A stretch of 64,000 nt of DNA from Marivivens donghaensis (GTDB lineage: Bacteria > Pseudomonadota > Alphaproteobacteria > Rhodobacterales > Rhodobacteraceae), in contig NZ_JAATOP010000009.1 in the NCBI RefSeq assembly GCF_011806565.1, positions 1-64,000 on the forward strand. The letters are read 5' to 3'. Below are positions 35,412-44,425 of the stretch, piece by piece. The notes under the pieces were generated by a model. It was not told the DNA's origin, did no database searches, and saw only the letters and a list, made by a program, of their open reading frames with translations. Position 1 is the first letter of the stretch, and the number at the start of each line of letters is the position of its first letter. Position numbers and translations under genes: made by a program.

Positions 35412-35894
35412 TTAGCTGCCCGCATGTGTGCGAAGGTCGCGGATAAACGCGTCGAACGCCTCTTTCGCAGTCGGGCTATCGCTCCAGATGCGGGAGGTCT
35501 TGCGAATGAGTTGCTGGCGGCGCTCCTCGAGCTCTGGCGTGAGGCTGTATTTCTCGGCGGCGACCAGCATCGTCAGGCGTTCGTGCAGCGGGCGGAGGTT
35601 GGCGAAGTCGCGCATCATGGCGGGGAGCAGTTCGGGCGCGTCGCGCCAGCTTTCGCCGTTGAAACGTTCCTGCGTGACGCGCTGGCCCGCACCTGCGCAG
35701 TCGTAGAGCGTGCAGCCCTTGAAGCCCTCGTTTTCAAGGCTTTCGTGGATCGTGCAGAGATGTCCGCCGAGGTTGGGGCAGGGTTTGCCCGCTGGTTTGT
35801 CGATCGCGAACATCTTGCCCTTGTCCAGCACGAGGCTGACGCAGCAGAGCGCGGCGCAGTTCATGCAATCGGATGTCAGGTCGGGCAGGGACAT
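35412..35894 (-). CDS. Cysteine-rich protein of unknown function
   Basis: 160 residues. The N-terminal half carries eight cysteines in closely spaced groups: DCMNCAALCCVSL (residues 9-21), GKPCPNLGGHLCTIHE (37-52) and GFKGCTLYDCAG (58-69), a layout that suggests a metal or Fe-S site. The C-terminal half is helical without motifs. No known enzyme could be recognised. I recall the Cys pattern as the N-terminal part of some pentapeptide-repeat-annotated proteins, but there are no repeats here. Location 57 bp upstream of bolA-grxD suggests a link with Fe-S handling (inference). Confidence 0.75.
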   Translation of the reverse strand: MSLPDLTSDCMNCAALCCVSLVLDKGKMFAIDKPAGKPCPNLGGHLCTIHESLENEGFKGCTLYDCAGAGQRVTQERFNGESWRDAPELLPAMMRDFANLRPLHERLTMLVAAEKYSLTPELEERRQQLIRKTSRIWSDSPTAKEAFDAFIRDLRTHAGS

Positions 35895-35907
35895 GAGCGG
35901 TTTCCAC

Positions 35908-35965
35908 TCCGCTGCGCGGAGCGGATGCCTCCGGCGGAGGTATTTTTATCAGAATGAAGGCAAAG
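35908..35965. repeat. Dispersed GC-rich intergenic repeat, copy 5
   Basis: CCGCTGCGCGGAGCGG, then GCCTCCGGCGGAGG and TATTTTTATCAGAATGAAGG. It shares the TATTTTT..CAGAATGAA core (inverted TTCATTCTG) with the repeats at 31096, 59014 and 63788. Located upstream of the Cys-rich gene, after purL. Confidence 0.7.
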
Positions 35966-35970
35966 GTGCG

Positions 35971-35998
35971 AAAAGGCCCGCCGGAGGGGCGGGCCTGA
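35971..35998 (-). terminator. Terminator of purL
   Basis: Minus strand: AGGCCCGCC, GGAG-type loop, GGGCGGGCCT, then TTTCG; begins 11 bases after the purL stop at 36009. Confidence 0.82.
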
Positions 35999-36008
35999 TG
36001 CGTGTCGT

Positions 36009-38168
36009 TTAGTGGATCGCGTCGTAGAAGGCCGAGCGGAAGATCGTCTTGAGTTCTTCGAGCGGGGCCGAGACGCCGCCGAAGGTGACGTCCGAGCCGC
36101 CGAATTTACCGACGGTCTGGATGGTGACGCCTGCCTGACCGGCGGCGATCATCAACTCTTCGGCCTTGTCGTAACCGCAAGCGATCAGGTAGCGGCCCTG
36201 ATCCTCACCGAAGAGGGTCGGGGTGTCGGCAGCGTCGAGCGTGACGCCGACGCCTGCTGCTTCGGCCATTTCGAAGGCTGCGAGCGCGAGGCCGCCGTCT
36301 GCGAGGTCCGTGCAGGCGGTGATCATGCTGCGGTTGGCACGGATGAAGTCGCCGTGGGCGGCTTCTTTTGCCAGATCGACGTGCGGCGCGTCGCCTTCTT
36401 CGCGGTTGTAGACTTCCGCGAGGATAGCCGACTGGCCGAGGTGACCGGTGGTTTCGCCCAAGAGGAGCGCAACGTGGCCGTCACGGGCGGTGCCGAGGAT
36501 AGCATCGTCGAGGTTTTCGATCAGACCCACGGCGCAGATGGTCGGGGTCGGCAGGATGCCCTGACCGTCGGTCTCGTTATAGAGCGAGACGTTGCCCGAC
36601 ACGATCGGGGTGTCGAGTGCGATACAGGCTTCGCCGATACCTTTGAGCGCGCCGACGAACTGGCCCATGATCTCGGGCTTTTCGGGGTTGCCGAAGTTCA
36701 GGTTGTCGGTGGTCGCCAGCGGCTTGGCGCCAACGGCGGACAGGTTGCGGTAGGCTTCGGCGACGGCCTGCTTGCCGCCCTCGATCGGGTTCGCCTTGAC
36801 GTAGCGCGGGGTCACGTCAGAGGTGAAGGCAACGGCCTTGTCGGTGCCGTGGATGCGCACGATGCCTGCGCCCAGACCCGGACGCTGGACGGTGTCGCCC
36901 ATGACTTGGGTGTCGTACTGTTCGTAGACCCACTGCTTACCTGCGTAGTTCGGCGAGGACAGCAGAGCCTTCAGGCCGTCGATCGGGTCAACGCCAGGCA
37001 CGTCGGCCAGGTCTTCGGCAGCAGGCGCTTCCACCCACGGACGGTCGTATTCGGGAGCCGAGGACGACAGTTCCGACAGCGGCAGGTCGGCCATGACCTT
37101 GTCGCCGTGCAGGATGAGGAAGCGGTCTTCGGCGATGGTTTCGCCGACGATTGCAAAATCGAGGTCCCATTTGTCGAAGACAGCGCGGGCTTCGGCTTCG
37201 AGCTCGGGGTTCAGAACCATGAGCATACGTTCCTGAGACTCGGAGAGCATCATTTCGTAAGCGGTCATGTTCTGCTCGCGCTGCGGAACGCGGTCGAGTT
37301 CAAGCTTGATGCCGAGGCCGCCCTTGTCGCCCATTTCAACGGCCGAGCAGGTCAGACCCGCAGCGCCCATGTCCTGAATGGAGATCACGGCGCCGGTCTG
37401 CATCAGTTCCATGCAGGCTTCCATCAGGCGCTTTTCGGTGAAGGGGTCGCCGACCTGAACGGTGGGGCGCTTCTCTTCGATGGTCTCGTCGAATTCTGCC
37501 GATGCCATGGTCGCGCCGCCGACGCCGTCACGGCCGGTTTTCGCGCCGAGGTACACAACCGGCATGCCGACGCCCGAGGCGGCGGAGTAGAAGATCTTGT
37601 CCGCATCGGCGAGGCCGGCTGCGAATGCATTCACGAGGCAGTTGCCGTTGTAGGCGGGGTGGAAGCGCACTTCGCCGCCGACGGTCGGAACGCCGAAGCA
37701 GTTGCCGTAGCCGCCGACGCCTTCGACGACGCCGTTCACCAGCTGCTTGGTCTTGTGGTGGTCGGGCGAGCCGAACGAGAGCGAGTTCATCGCTGCGATC
37801 GGGCGGGCGCCCATGGTGAAGACGTCACGCAGAATGCCGCCCACGCCGGTCGCCGCACCCTGGTACGGTTCGATGTAGGACGGGTGGTTGTGCGACTCCA
37901 TCTTGAAGACGATGGCCTGGTTGTCGCCGATATCGACGACGCCTGCGTTCTCGCCGGGGCCGCAGATGACCTGCGGGCCGGTGGTCGGCAGGGTGCGCAG
38001 CCACTTCTTGGAGGACTTGTAGGAACAGTGCTCGTTCCACATCGCCGAAAAGATGCCGAGTTCGGTGAAGGTCGGCTCGCGCCCGATGATTTCGAGAATA
38101 CGCTCGTACTCGTCCGGCTTGAGGCCGTGGGCTGCGATCAGGTCTTCGGTGATTTGCGGTTCGTCCAT
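36009..38168 (-). CDS. purL: Phosphoribosylformylglycinamidine synthase subunit PurL
   Basis: 719 residues, the small PurL form that works with PurS and PurQ. Conserved segments: [15 protein letters not shown] near residue 45, [15 protein letters not shown] near 85, [21 protein letters not shown] near 255, [15 protein letters not shown] near 490 and [19 protein letters not shown] near 525. It converts FGAR, ATP and glutamine-derived ammonia to FGAM in purine synthesis. Its partner genes are not in this window. It is followed downstream by its own terminator and then the Cys-rich gene. Confidence 0.97.
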   Translation of the reverse strand: MDEPQITEDLIAAHGLKPDEYERILEIIGREPTFTELGIFSAMWNEHCSYKSSKKWLRTLPTTGPQVICGPGENAGVVDIGDNQAIVFKMESHNHPSYIEPYQGAATGVGGILRDVFTMGARPIAAMNSLSFGSPDHHKTKQLVNGVVEGVGGYGNCFGVPTVGGEVRFHPAYNGNCLVNAFAAGLADADKIFYSAASGVGMPVVYLGAKTGRDGVGGATMASAEFDETIEEKRPTVQVGDPFTEKRLMEACMELMQTGAVISIQDMGAAGLTCSAVEMGDKGGLGIKLELDRVPQREQNMTAYEMMLSESQERMLMVLNPELEAEARAVFDKWDLDFAIVGETIAEDRFLILHGDKVMADLPLSELSSSAPEYDRPWVEAPAAEDLADVPGVDPIDGLKALLSSPNYAGKQWVYEQYDTQVMGDTVQRPGLGAGIVRIHGTDKAVAFTSDVTPRYVKANPIEGGKQAVAEAYRNLSAVGAKPLATTDNLNFGNPEKPEIMGQFVGALKGIGEACIALDTPIVSGNVSLYNETDGQGILPTPTICAVGLIENLDDAILGTARDGHVALLLGETTGHLGQSAILAEVYNREEGDAPHVDLAKEAAHGDFIRANRSMITACTDLADGGLALAAFEMAEAAGVGVTLDAADTPTLFGEDQGRYLIACGYDKAEELMIAAGQAGVTIQTVGKFGGSDVTFGGVSAPLEELKTIFRSAFYDAIH

Positions 38169-38250
38169 AGTGTCCCCCGGAAGGCTTGGAATTGCCGCCC
38201 TATTAGAGCAGAGGCGCTAAAGGGGGAAGGGCTGGGGTGACACTAGGTCA

Positions 38251-38280
38251 AAAAAAACGCCGGGCACACGGCCCGGCGAA
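38251..38280 (-). terminator. Terminator behind the LysR gene
   Basis: CGCCGGGC (38259-38266) and GCCCGGCG (38271-38278) form a stem; on the minus strand the 3' arm is followed by TTTTTTT. It lies between the LysR gene end (38417) and purL start, so it ends minus-strand transcription of the broken LysR gene. Confidence 0.8.
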
Positions 38281-38416
38281 GTCCAACAGGGAGGTATGAA
38301 GATGATGAGCGTAAAAGCATCATCGGCTTCGATTGCTCAAATAGGCAGCAGAGTTTGAACGATCAAGAAAATTAAGTCCCGCTCGTATACAACTCCGCTA
38401 TGCACTCAGCGCATAG

Positions 38417-39331
38417 CTACTCGGTGGCGCCTGCGGTGCCCTCGCGCATTTTCTTGCGATGCGCGAAAAGCTCTTCCTGAACGAAGTCGCGAAAGGCGGC
38501 CACGCGCTTGGATTGGCGCAGCTCTTCGGGGTAGGCGAGGAACACCGGAACCTCTGCGGATTCCACATCGGGAAGGACGCGGATCAACTGGGGGAAATCC
38601 TCGGTCAGGTAGTCGGGCAGAACGCCGACGCCGACGTTCGCGATGACCGCCTGAAGCGCACCGAAATAGTTGTTTACCGTCAATGTGCTGGAGACTTCGC
38701 AAGCCAGCAGGTTATGGACCAGAACAGCGCCCGCGCTGACCTGCGGCGCGTTGGGGTTCTGACAGATCAGACGGTGGTTCGAGATGTCTTCCATCACGTC
38801 GAGCGGACCGTGCGAGGCCATGTATTCCTCGGTCGCATAGAGGCGCATGCGGATGTTCATCAGACGCTTGCGGATGAGGTCGGCCTGCGAGGGCTCTTTC
38901 ATCCTAATGGCGACATCGGCTTCGCGCATGGGAAGATCGAGAACGCGCTCTTCGAGCATCAAGTCGATCTTGAGGTCCGGATAGCGGTCGTAAAGCTTTG
39001 ACAGACGCGGTGCGAGCCAGAGCGTGCCGAATCCCGTGGTGGTGGTCACTTTCAGCTCGCCGAAGACTTCTTCTTAGCTGTCACGGATTCGCGCAGCGGC
39101 CGCTTCGAGTCGCTTGTTCATCGAACGGGTGGCGTCAAACAGCAGCTCGCCCTGTTCGGTGAGGATCAGGCCGCGGGCATGGCGGTGGAACAGGGTGGTG
39201 TTCAGCGACTCTTCCAGTGCGCGGATCTGGCGGCTCACAGCCGACTGCGACAGGTGAAGCGTGTCACCTGCGTGTGTCAGCGAGCCCGCGTCAGCGACCG
39301 CGTGAAAAATGCGAAGTTTGTCCCAGTCCAT
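38417..39331 (-). pseudogene. LysR-family regulator interrupted by a single in-frame stop codon
   Basis: From the ATG at 39331, MDWDKLRIFHAVADAGSLTHAG with SQSAVSRQIRALEESL gives the LysR helix-turn-helix, but TAA at 39074-39076 stops it after 85 residues (AAARIRDS). Translation in the same frame resumes at once as EEVFGELKVTTTTGFG and runs 210+ residues through a complete LysR effector domain (LWLAPRLSKLY, MREADVAIRMKEPSQ, LPDYLTEDFPQL) to 38417. A GAA-to-TAA change is the simplest explanation. The rest of the gene is intact, so the loss is recent or a sequencing error. A GTG at 39049 could start the effector domain alone. Regulated genes are unknown. Confidence 0.85.
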
Positions 39332-39642
39332 TTCAGTGCCTGCCAGTCTTTGCCTGCTAGTCGTTCTTGTGCGACGAAGGTCGCTCCATTACTTTAGGAC
39401 ATAACAGCTATGCAACCAGCACAGTGAAAGAATTTTCACTGACTGTCGGGTTTTAGCCGTCATTTGTCGCGTCCATGCCGCTTATTGAGGCAACGCCTTC
39501 GCTGCTGGTAGTGTTGCAATGCCCGTACCGTTCTACCGCAGAGTGGTAAATTTATCGTCCACCTTCATGGATATCTTGCACAATCGGACGTATGAGCCAT
39601 GTTATCCTGCAAAAGAGCAGGTTTGCAGGGCAGGAATTTCCT
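39332..39642. other. Non-coding gap between the LysR gene and murI
   Basis: 311 bp with divergent promoters expected for LysR (minus) and murI (plus). No RNA gene, terminator or convincing palindrome was seen. The sequence is visibly lower in GC than its surroundings. Confidence 0.4.
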
Positions 39643-40455
39643 ATGGCAGTCGGTATTTTTGATAGTGGTTTGGGTGGGTTGACGGTTCTCGACGCCTGTC
39701 AGAAGCGTCTGCCGGACGTGCCCTTCGTCTATTTCGGTGACAACGCACATGCGCCCTACGGCGTGCGCGATGCCGACGACATCTATAACCTCACCACCGC
39801 TGCTGTCGAACGTCTCTGGGACGCGGGCTGCGATCTGGTGATCCTCGCCTGTAATACCGCGAGCGCGGCTGCGCTCCGCCGGATGCAGGAAAACTGGATT
39901 CCCCGCGACAAGCGCGTGCTTGGCGTGTTCGTTCCGCTGATCGAAGCGCTGACCGAACGCCAGTGGGGCGACAACTCCCCGCCGCGCGAGGTCGAGGTGA
40001 AGCACGTCGCCCTGTTCGCGACCCCTGCGACCGTCCGTTCGCGCGCGTTCCAGCGTGAACTGGCGTTCCGCGCGATCGGTGTTGATGTCGAAGCGCAGGC
40101 CTGCGGCGGCGTTGTCGATGCGATCGAGGACGGCGATATGATCCTTGCCGAAGCTCTCGTGCGGAGCCACGTCGAGGCGCTGACCCGCAAGATGCCGAGC
40201 CCCGATGCCGCGATCCTCGGCTGTACGCATTATCCGATCATGGAAAAGGAATTCCAGGACGCGCTGGGTGCGGATGTAAAGGTGTTCAGCCAAGCGAGCC
40301 TTGTGGCTGAAAGCCTTGCCGATTACCTCGTGCGCCGTCCCGAAATGGTGGGAAAGGGGACCGAGACGACATTCCTGACCACCGGAAACCCGAAAAAGGT
40401 ATCCGACCGCGCGACGCAGTTCCTCCGTCGGAAAGTTGAATTCGTCTCGGCTTGA
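39643..40455 (+). CDS. murI: Glutamate racemase
   Basis: 270 residues from the ATG at 39643 ([18 protein letters not shown]); AGGGCAGGA precedes it. An in-frame ATG at 39592 would add 17 residues with no family match. The two catalytic cysteines are in [14 protein letters not shown] near residue 73 and [13 protein letters not shown] near 190; [11 protein letters not shown] near 40 binds substrate. It makes D-glutamate for peptidoglycan. Next in line is the ccmE gene. Confidence 0.95.
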   Translation: MAVGIFDSGLGGLTVLDACQKRLPDVPFVYFGDNAHAPYGVRDADDIYNLTTAAVERLWDAGCDLVILACNTASAAALRRMQENWIPRDKRVLGVFVPLIEALTERQWGDNSPPREVEVKHVALFATPATVRSRAFQRELAFRAIGVDVEAQACGGVVDAIEDGDMILAEALVRSHVEALTRKMPSPDAAILGCTHYPIMEKEFQDALGADVKVFSQASLVAESLADYLVRRPEMVGKGTETTFLTTGNPKKVSDRATQFLRRKVEFVSA

Positions 40456-40529
40456 TGCGTCAATCCTGACAGTTGTATGACTCTCGGACTGCACCTATGT
40501 GCAGTTCGGGATATATGAGGGGACGAGGG

Positions 40530-40997
40530 ATGGCCGGACTGAAAAGCCTCAAGAAAAAGCGCCGTATTCAGGTGATTGTGCTGGCGCTGGTCGCGCTGGC
40601 GATTTCGGCCGGACTGATCGGCTACGGCTTCCGTGATGGCATCAATTTCTACCGCGATCCGAGCGCCGTCATAGCGTCCCCGCCGCCGCCCACCGAGACG
40701 TTCCGCATGGGCGGTCTGGTGGTCGAAGGCTCGCTGGTGCGCGGTCAGGGCGAGACGATCACCTTCGCCGTCACCGACAATGCAGAGGTCGTGCCCGTCC
40801 ATTTCACCGGCATCCTGCCCGACCTTTTTGGCGAGGGCCAAGGCATGATCGGCACCGGAAAGTACATCGACGGTGTCTTCGAAGCCTCTGAAATCCTTGC
40901 CAAACACGACGAAGAGTACATGCCCAAAGAGGTCGCCGACAGCCTCAAGGAAAGTGGCGTTTACGTCGATCCGAACGCTGGCACAGCCACCAATTAA
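40530..40997 (+). CDS. ccmE: Cytochrome c maturation heme chaperone CcmE
   Basis: 155 residues from the ATG at 40530 (MAGLKSLKKKRRIQVI), preceded by GGGGACGAGG. One N-terminal membrane anchor (residues 14-34) and a periplasmic OB-fold domain with GGLVVEGSLVRG and the heme-binding histidine in LAKHDEEYMPKEV near residue 125. CcmE holds heme covalently and delivers it to CcmF/H for attachment to apocytochromes c. The genes ccmF and ccmH follow after three inserted lysis-type genes. Confidence 0.93.
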   Translation: MAGLKSLKKKRRIQVIVLALVALAISAGLIGYGFRDGINFYRDPSAVIASPPPPTETFRMGGLVVEGSLVRGQGETITFAVTDNAEVVPVHFTGILPDLFGEGQGMIGTGKYIDGVFEASEILAKHDEEYMPKEVADSLKESGVYVDPNAGTATN

Positions 40998-41042
40998 CCT
41001 TTTTGCGTCAGTCTTTGCCTCGGGTCACTCGGAGGCAGAGAC

Positions 41043-41654
41043 ATGCAGACAGTCCAGCAAATCGCAGAAGATATCGTCGCCCGCGAAGGCGGCTTTGTCC
41101 ACGATCCCGACGATCCGGGCGGTGCGACCAACCACGGCGTGACGCTTGGAACCTTGCAGCGGTTGAGTCGCGATCTGGATGGCGACGGGCAGGTCGATGT
41201 GGATGACGTGCGGGCCATAACACCCCGTATTGCAACGGATATTTTCGTTCAGCACTATTTCGATGCGCCGCAGATCGGGCTGTTGCCAGAGGCGCTCTGG
41301 CCGACGGTGTTCGATATGTATGTGAACGCGGGCTCCGAGGCGGTGAAGATCCTCCAGCGGTTGCTCTGCGACATGCGCATCCCTGTGACGGTCGACGGGA
41401 TGATCGGGCCGGAGACCGCAGGCGCCGCCGCCAAGGCGCTGGATGCCGCCCCCGATCATATGGTCGATGCCTACGGGATCGCGCGTCGCAACTATTACTA
41501 TGGCCTCGCGGATCGCCGACCGAGTTTGCGCAAATTCGCTCGCCGCCGCGATGGCGGTAAAGGTGGCTGGATCGCGCGGGCCGAGGCGTTCATTCGCCCG
41601 AAATACTGGCTCACCGATTTCCAACATGCCTCGCGCGTGGCAGCTTGGGGATGA
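41043..41654 (+). CDS. Holin-associated N-acetylmuramidase (GH108-type endolysin)
   Basis: 203 residues. The catalytic glutamate is in IVAREGGFVHDPDDPGGATNHGVTLG near residues 13-38, the glycosyl hydrolase 108 signature. The middle contains LWPTVFDMYVNAGSEAVKILQ and the C-terminal peptidoglycan-binding region VDGMIGPETAGAAAKAL. No signal peptide, so it would need a holin to reach the wall, and a holin gene overlaps its stop by ATGA (41651-41654). Such pairs release gene transfer agents in Rhodobacterales. Here it lies inside the cytochrome c maturation block between ccmE and ccmF. Confidence 0.9.
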   Translation: MQTVQQIAEDIVAREGGFVHDPDDPGGATNHGVTLGTLQRLSRDLDGDGQVDVDDVRAITPRIATDIFVQHYFDAPQIGLLPEALWPTVFDMYVNAGSEAVKILQRLLCDMRIPVTVDGMIGPETAGAAAKALDAAPDHMVDAYGIARRNYYYGLADRRPSLRKFARRRDGGKGGWIARAEAFIRPKYWLTDFQHASRVAAWG

Positions 41655-42157
41655 GGGGGCTTTGGCAATTGCTGACCGGCCGCAGCAACATCATCACCAC
41701 CACCGCCGGCGCGTTCATCGAAAACGCCGAAGCCGCTGGCAAACGCGAGGCGGAGGGCAAAGCCCAAGCGCGCCGCCAGTTCGGCGCGGAGTTCCGCCAT
41801 CCGCGTCAGGGCAGTTTTGATCGCGTGATCGACGGGCTGAACCGTCTCCCGCGCCCGATGCTGGCCTTCGGCACCATTGGCCTGTTTATCATGGCGATGG
41901 TGGACCCTGTCTGGTTCGCAGGCCGTATGCAAGGGATCGCGCTGGTGCCGGAGCCGCTCTGGTGGCTGATGGGTGCGATCGTGAGCTTCTATTTCGGCGC
42001 GCGCCATCAGGCGAAATCGCAGGACTTCCGCCGCTCGGTCGCTGAAACCGCTGCCGAGGCGGGCGCGGTCGACGCTCGGGTCAAGGCGCTGGACGCGCTG
42101 GGGCAGAACACCAGCGACAACCCCGCGCTCGATGACTGGAGGGCCGCCCGTGGATGA
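41651..42157 (+). CDS. Holin, three-helix GTA-release type
   Basis: 168 residues, ATG at 41651 inside the endolysin stop region. After a basic, Ala/Glu-rich N-terminus (TTTAGAFIENAEAAGKREAEGK) come hydrophobic segments, RPMLAFGTIGLFIMAMVDP and PLWWLMGAIVSFYFGARHQ, resembling the 3TM holin family named for gene-transfer-agent release. It should form membrane lesions that let the endolysin reach peptidoglycan. The product also has a C-terminal Asp/Ala-rich tail. Paired with a GH108 endolysin and an XhlA-like protein. Confidence 0.85.
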   Translation: MRGLWQLLTGRSNIITTTAGAFIENAEAAGKREAEGKAQARRQFGAEFRHPRQGSFDRVIDGLNRLPRPMLAFGTIGLFIMAMVDPVWFAGRMQGIALVPEPLWWLMGAIVSFYFGARHQAKSQDFRRSVAETAAEAGAVDARVKALDALGQNTSDNPALDDWRAARG

Positions 42158-42362
42158 CCACTGGATCAGGCAGGTCGACCGCCGTTTGGGGCTGCTGGAG
42201 ACCCACGTTGCGGTCGATGCGGTGCAGCGCGATAACGTTGATAACCGCCTGCAAGCCATTGAAGACATGCTGAAATGGCTGGTTCGCCTTGTGATGGGCG
42301 GGCTGGTGATGGCGCTGATCGGGTATCTGGTGGCGGGCGGTTTCGCCCTCACCGCGAGCTGA
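42150..42362 (+). CDS. XhlA-like small coiled-coil/membrane protein of the lysis cassette
   Basis: 70 residues from the GTG at 42150, preceded at ideal distance by GGAGG (42138-42142) and overlapping the holin stop. Residues 4-45 form an amphipathic coiled coil (RRLGLLETHVAVDAVQRDNV), then one membrane helix (LVRLVMGGLVMALIGYLVAGG). This matches the layout of XhlA/hemolysin-type accessory proteins, which associate with holins on the membrane. An ATG at 42132 is a less likely start. Only family-level inference is possible. Confidence 0.7.
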   Translation: MDDHWIRQVDRRLGLLETHVAVDAVQRDNVDNRLQAIEDMLKWLVRLVMGGLVMALIGYLVAGGFALTAS

Positions 42363-42451
42363 CCGAGGGGTGCGTCAATCGGCGCCCCGTTTGCGCAAAT
42401 TTTAACCGGCTTTTGATTTGGCCCCGTCCGTAGATCGGATAGAACGGGGGC

Positions 42452-44425
42452 ATGATTACAGAACTCGGACACTTCACCCTGATTCTGGGCTTTGGCGTTG
42501 CCATCTTCCAGATGATCGTTCCCATGATCGGTGCCTCGAAAGGCTGGCGCGGGTGGATGTCCGCGGCAGAGCCCGCAGCGACCGCCCAGTTCCTGCTGGT
42601 CGCCTTCAGCTTTGCGGCGCTGACACATGCCTTTGTGACCTCGGATTTCTCGCTGCGGCTGGTGACGCTGAACAGCCATTCGGCGAAACCCATGATCTAC
42701 AAAATCTCGGGCGTTTGGGGGAACCACGAAGGGTCCATGCTGCTGTGGCTGCTGATCCTCGTGTTGTTCGGCGCTTGCGCCGCGTGGTTCGGCGGCAACC
42801 TTCCTGCAACGCTGCGCGCGCGGGTTCTGTCGATCCAGTCGGCCATCGCGGTGGCGTTTTTCGCGTTCATCCTGTTCACGTCGAACCCGTTCGTGCGCCT
42901 CGCGCAGCCGCCCTTTGACGGGCAGGATTTGAACCCGCTGCTGCAAGACCCCGGTCTCGCGTTTCATCCGCCGTTCCTCTACCTCGGCTACGTTGGCCTT
43001 TCGATGTCGTTCTCCTTCGCGGTTGCGGCGCTGCTCGAAGGCCGCGTCGATGCCGCTTGGGCGCGCTGGGTGCGTCCGTGGACGCTGGCCGCATGGGTCT
43101 GCCTGACCATCGGCATCGCGCTGGGGTCGTGGTGGGCGTATTACGAGCTGGGCTGGGGCGGTTTCTGGTTTTGGGATCCGGTCGAGAACGCATCCTTCAT
43201 GCCGTGGCTGCTTGCCGCTGCGCTGCTTCATTCCGCGATCGTCACCGAAAAGCGCGAGAGCCTGAAAAGCTGGACGATCCTGCTGTCGATCCTCGCGTTC
43301 GGCTTCTCGCTGCTGGGCACGTTCCTCGTGCGTTCGGGCGTCATCACGTCCGTCCACGCTTTTGCCAACGACCCCGAGCGCGGCGTGTTCATCCTCGCCA
43401 TTCTTGCGATCTTCCTTGGCGGTGCGCTGACGCTTTACGCGGTGCGCGCGTCGAGCATGGTGGCGCAGGGCGTGTTCTCCTCCGTCAGCCGTGAAAGCGC
43501 GCTGGTGATGAACAATATCCTGCTGGCCGTGTCCGCGTTTGTGGTGTTCGTTGGAACGCTCTGGCCGCTGGTCTCCGAGGTCACGATGGGCCGCACGCTG
43601 TCCGTCGGCGCGCCGTTCTTTAACGCGGCCTTCACACCGTTCTTCGTCGGCCTCGCGGTGATCCTGCCGCCGGGTGCGATCCTTGCGTGGAAGCGCGGCA
43701 GCCTGAAAAAGGCGATGTCGTCGCTCTGGGCTGTGCTGGCGTTGGCCGTCGCTGCGGGCGCGCTGACATTCGCACTCCAAACGGGCCGTAGCGCGCTCGG
43801 TCCCATTGGCGTCGTGCTTGGCGTCTGGGTGGTTGCGGGCGCGATGATGGACCTCTGGACCCGCGCAGGCAAAGCGGATGTGGGTGCGCGCGTGCGCCGT
43901 ATCCGCAACCTGCCACGCGCCGATTGGGGCAAGTTCTGCGCCCACGCGGGCCTCGGTATCGTGATGTTCGCGATTGCCGGTCTGACCGCGTGGGAGGCCG
44001 AGGATATCCGCACCGCGAATATCGGTGACAGCTTTACCGTGCGCGACGTGACAATCACGCTCGAGAGCGTCGATCAGGTCGAAGGGCCGAACTATTTCAG
44101 CCAGATGGCGCAGTTCACGGTCAGCAAAAACGGCCGCGAAATTGCGACGCTGCACCCCGAAAAGCGCGTCTATCCGATTGCCGCGATGCCGACCACAGAG
44201 GCGGGCATCGACAACGGCTTCCTGCGCGACATCTACTTGGTGATCGGGGACAAGCAGGCAGACGGCGGCTATGCCGTGCGGACCTATATCAAGCCCTTCG
44301 CGAACTGGATCTGGGGCGGCGCGATCCTGATGGCCATCGGCGGTCTGATCTCGCTCACCGACCGCCGTCTGCGCGTGGCTGCCGGTGCTGCCAAGGCGCG
44401 TAGCAAGATGGTGGCTGCAGAATGA
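42452..44425 (+). CDS. ccmF: Cytochrome c heme lyase CcmF
   Basis: 657 residues with about fifteen membrane helices. The WWD-type heme-handling motif is in WGGFWFWDPVENASFMPWL near residue 235, and the periplasmic histidine-bearing loops (VWGNHEGSMLLWLL near 88, LAFHPPFLYLGYVG near 168) are present. CcmF ligates heme from CcmE to apocytochrome c. Its stop overlaps the ccmH start by ATGA. The lysis cassette separates it from ccmE by about 1.45 kb. Confidence 0.96.
   Translation: MITELGHFTLILGFGVAIFQMIVPMIGASKGWRGWMSAAEPAATAQFLLVAFSFAALTHAFVTSDFSLRLVTLNSHSAKPMIYKISGVWGNHEGSMLLWLLILVLFGACAAWFGGNLPATLRARVLSIQSAIAVAFFAFILFTSNPFVRLAQPPFDGQDLNPLLQDPGLAFHPPFLYLGYVGLSMSFSFAVAALLEGRVDAAWARWVRPWTLAAWVCLTIGIALGSWWAYYELGWGGFWFWDPVENASFMPWLLAAALLHSAIVTEKRESLKSWTILLSILAFGFSLLGTFLVRSGVITSVHAFANDPERGVFILAILAIFLGGALTLYAVRASSMVAQGVFSSVSRESALVMNNILLAVSAFVVFVGTLWPLVSEVTMGRTLSVGAPFFNAAFTPFFVGLAVILPPGAILAWKRGSLKKAMSSLWAVLALAVAAGALTFALQTGRSALGPIGVVLGVWVVAGAMMDLWTRAGKADVGARVRRIRNLPRADWGKFCAHAGLGIVMFAIAGLTAWEAEDIRTANIGDSFTVRDVTITLESVDQVEGPNYFSQMAQFTVSKNGREIATLHPEKRVYPIAAMPTTEAGIDNGFLRDIYLVIGDKQADGGYAVRTYIKPFANWIWGGAILMAIGGLISLTDRRLRVAAGAAKARSKMVAAE

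Noticed and set aside
36012-38240. 742-codon plus-strand frame opposite purL
   Set aside because: Same cause: shadow of a well-supported purL; protein is a low-complexity Gly/Asp/Arg string with no family match.
41498-44155. 885-codon minus-strand frame opposite the lysis cassette and ccmF
   Set aside because: Antisense to four confident genes; composition dominated by His/Arg/Asp/Gln as expected from a shadow frame.
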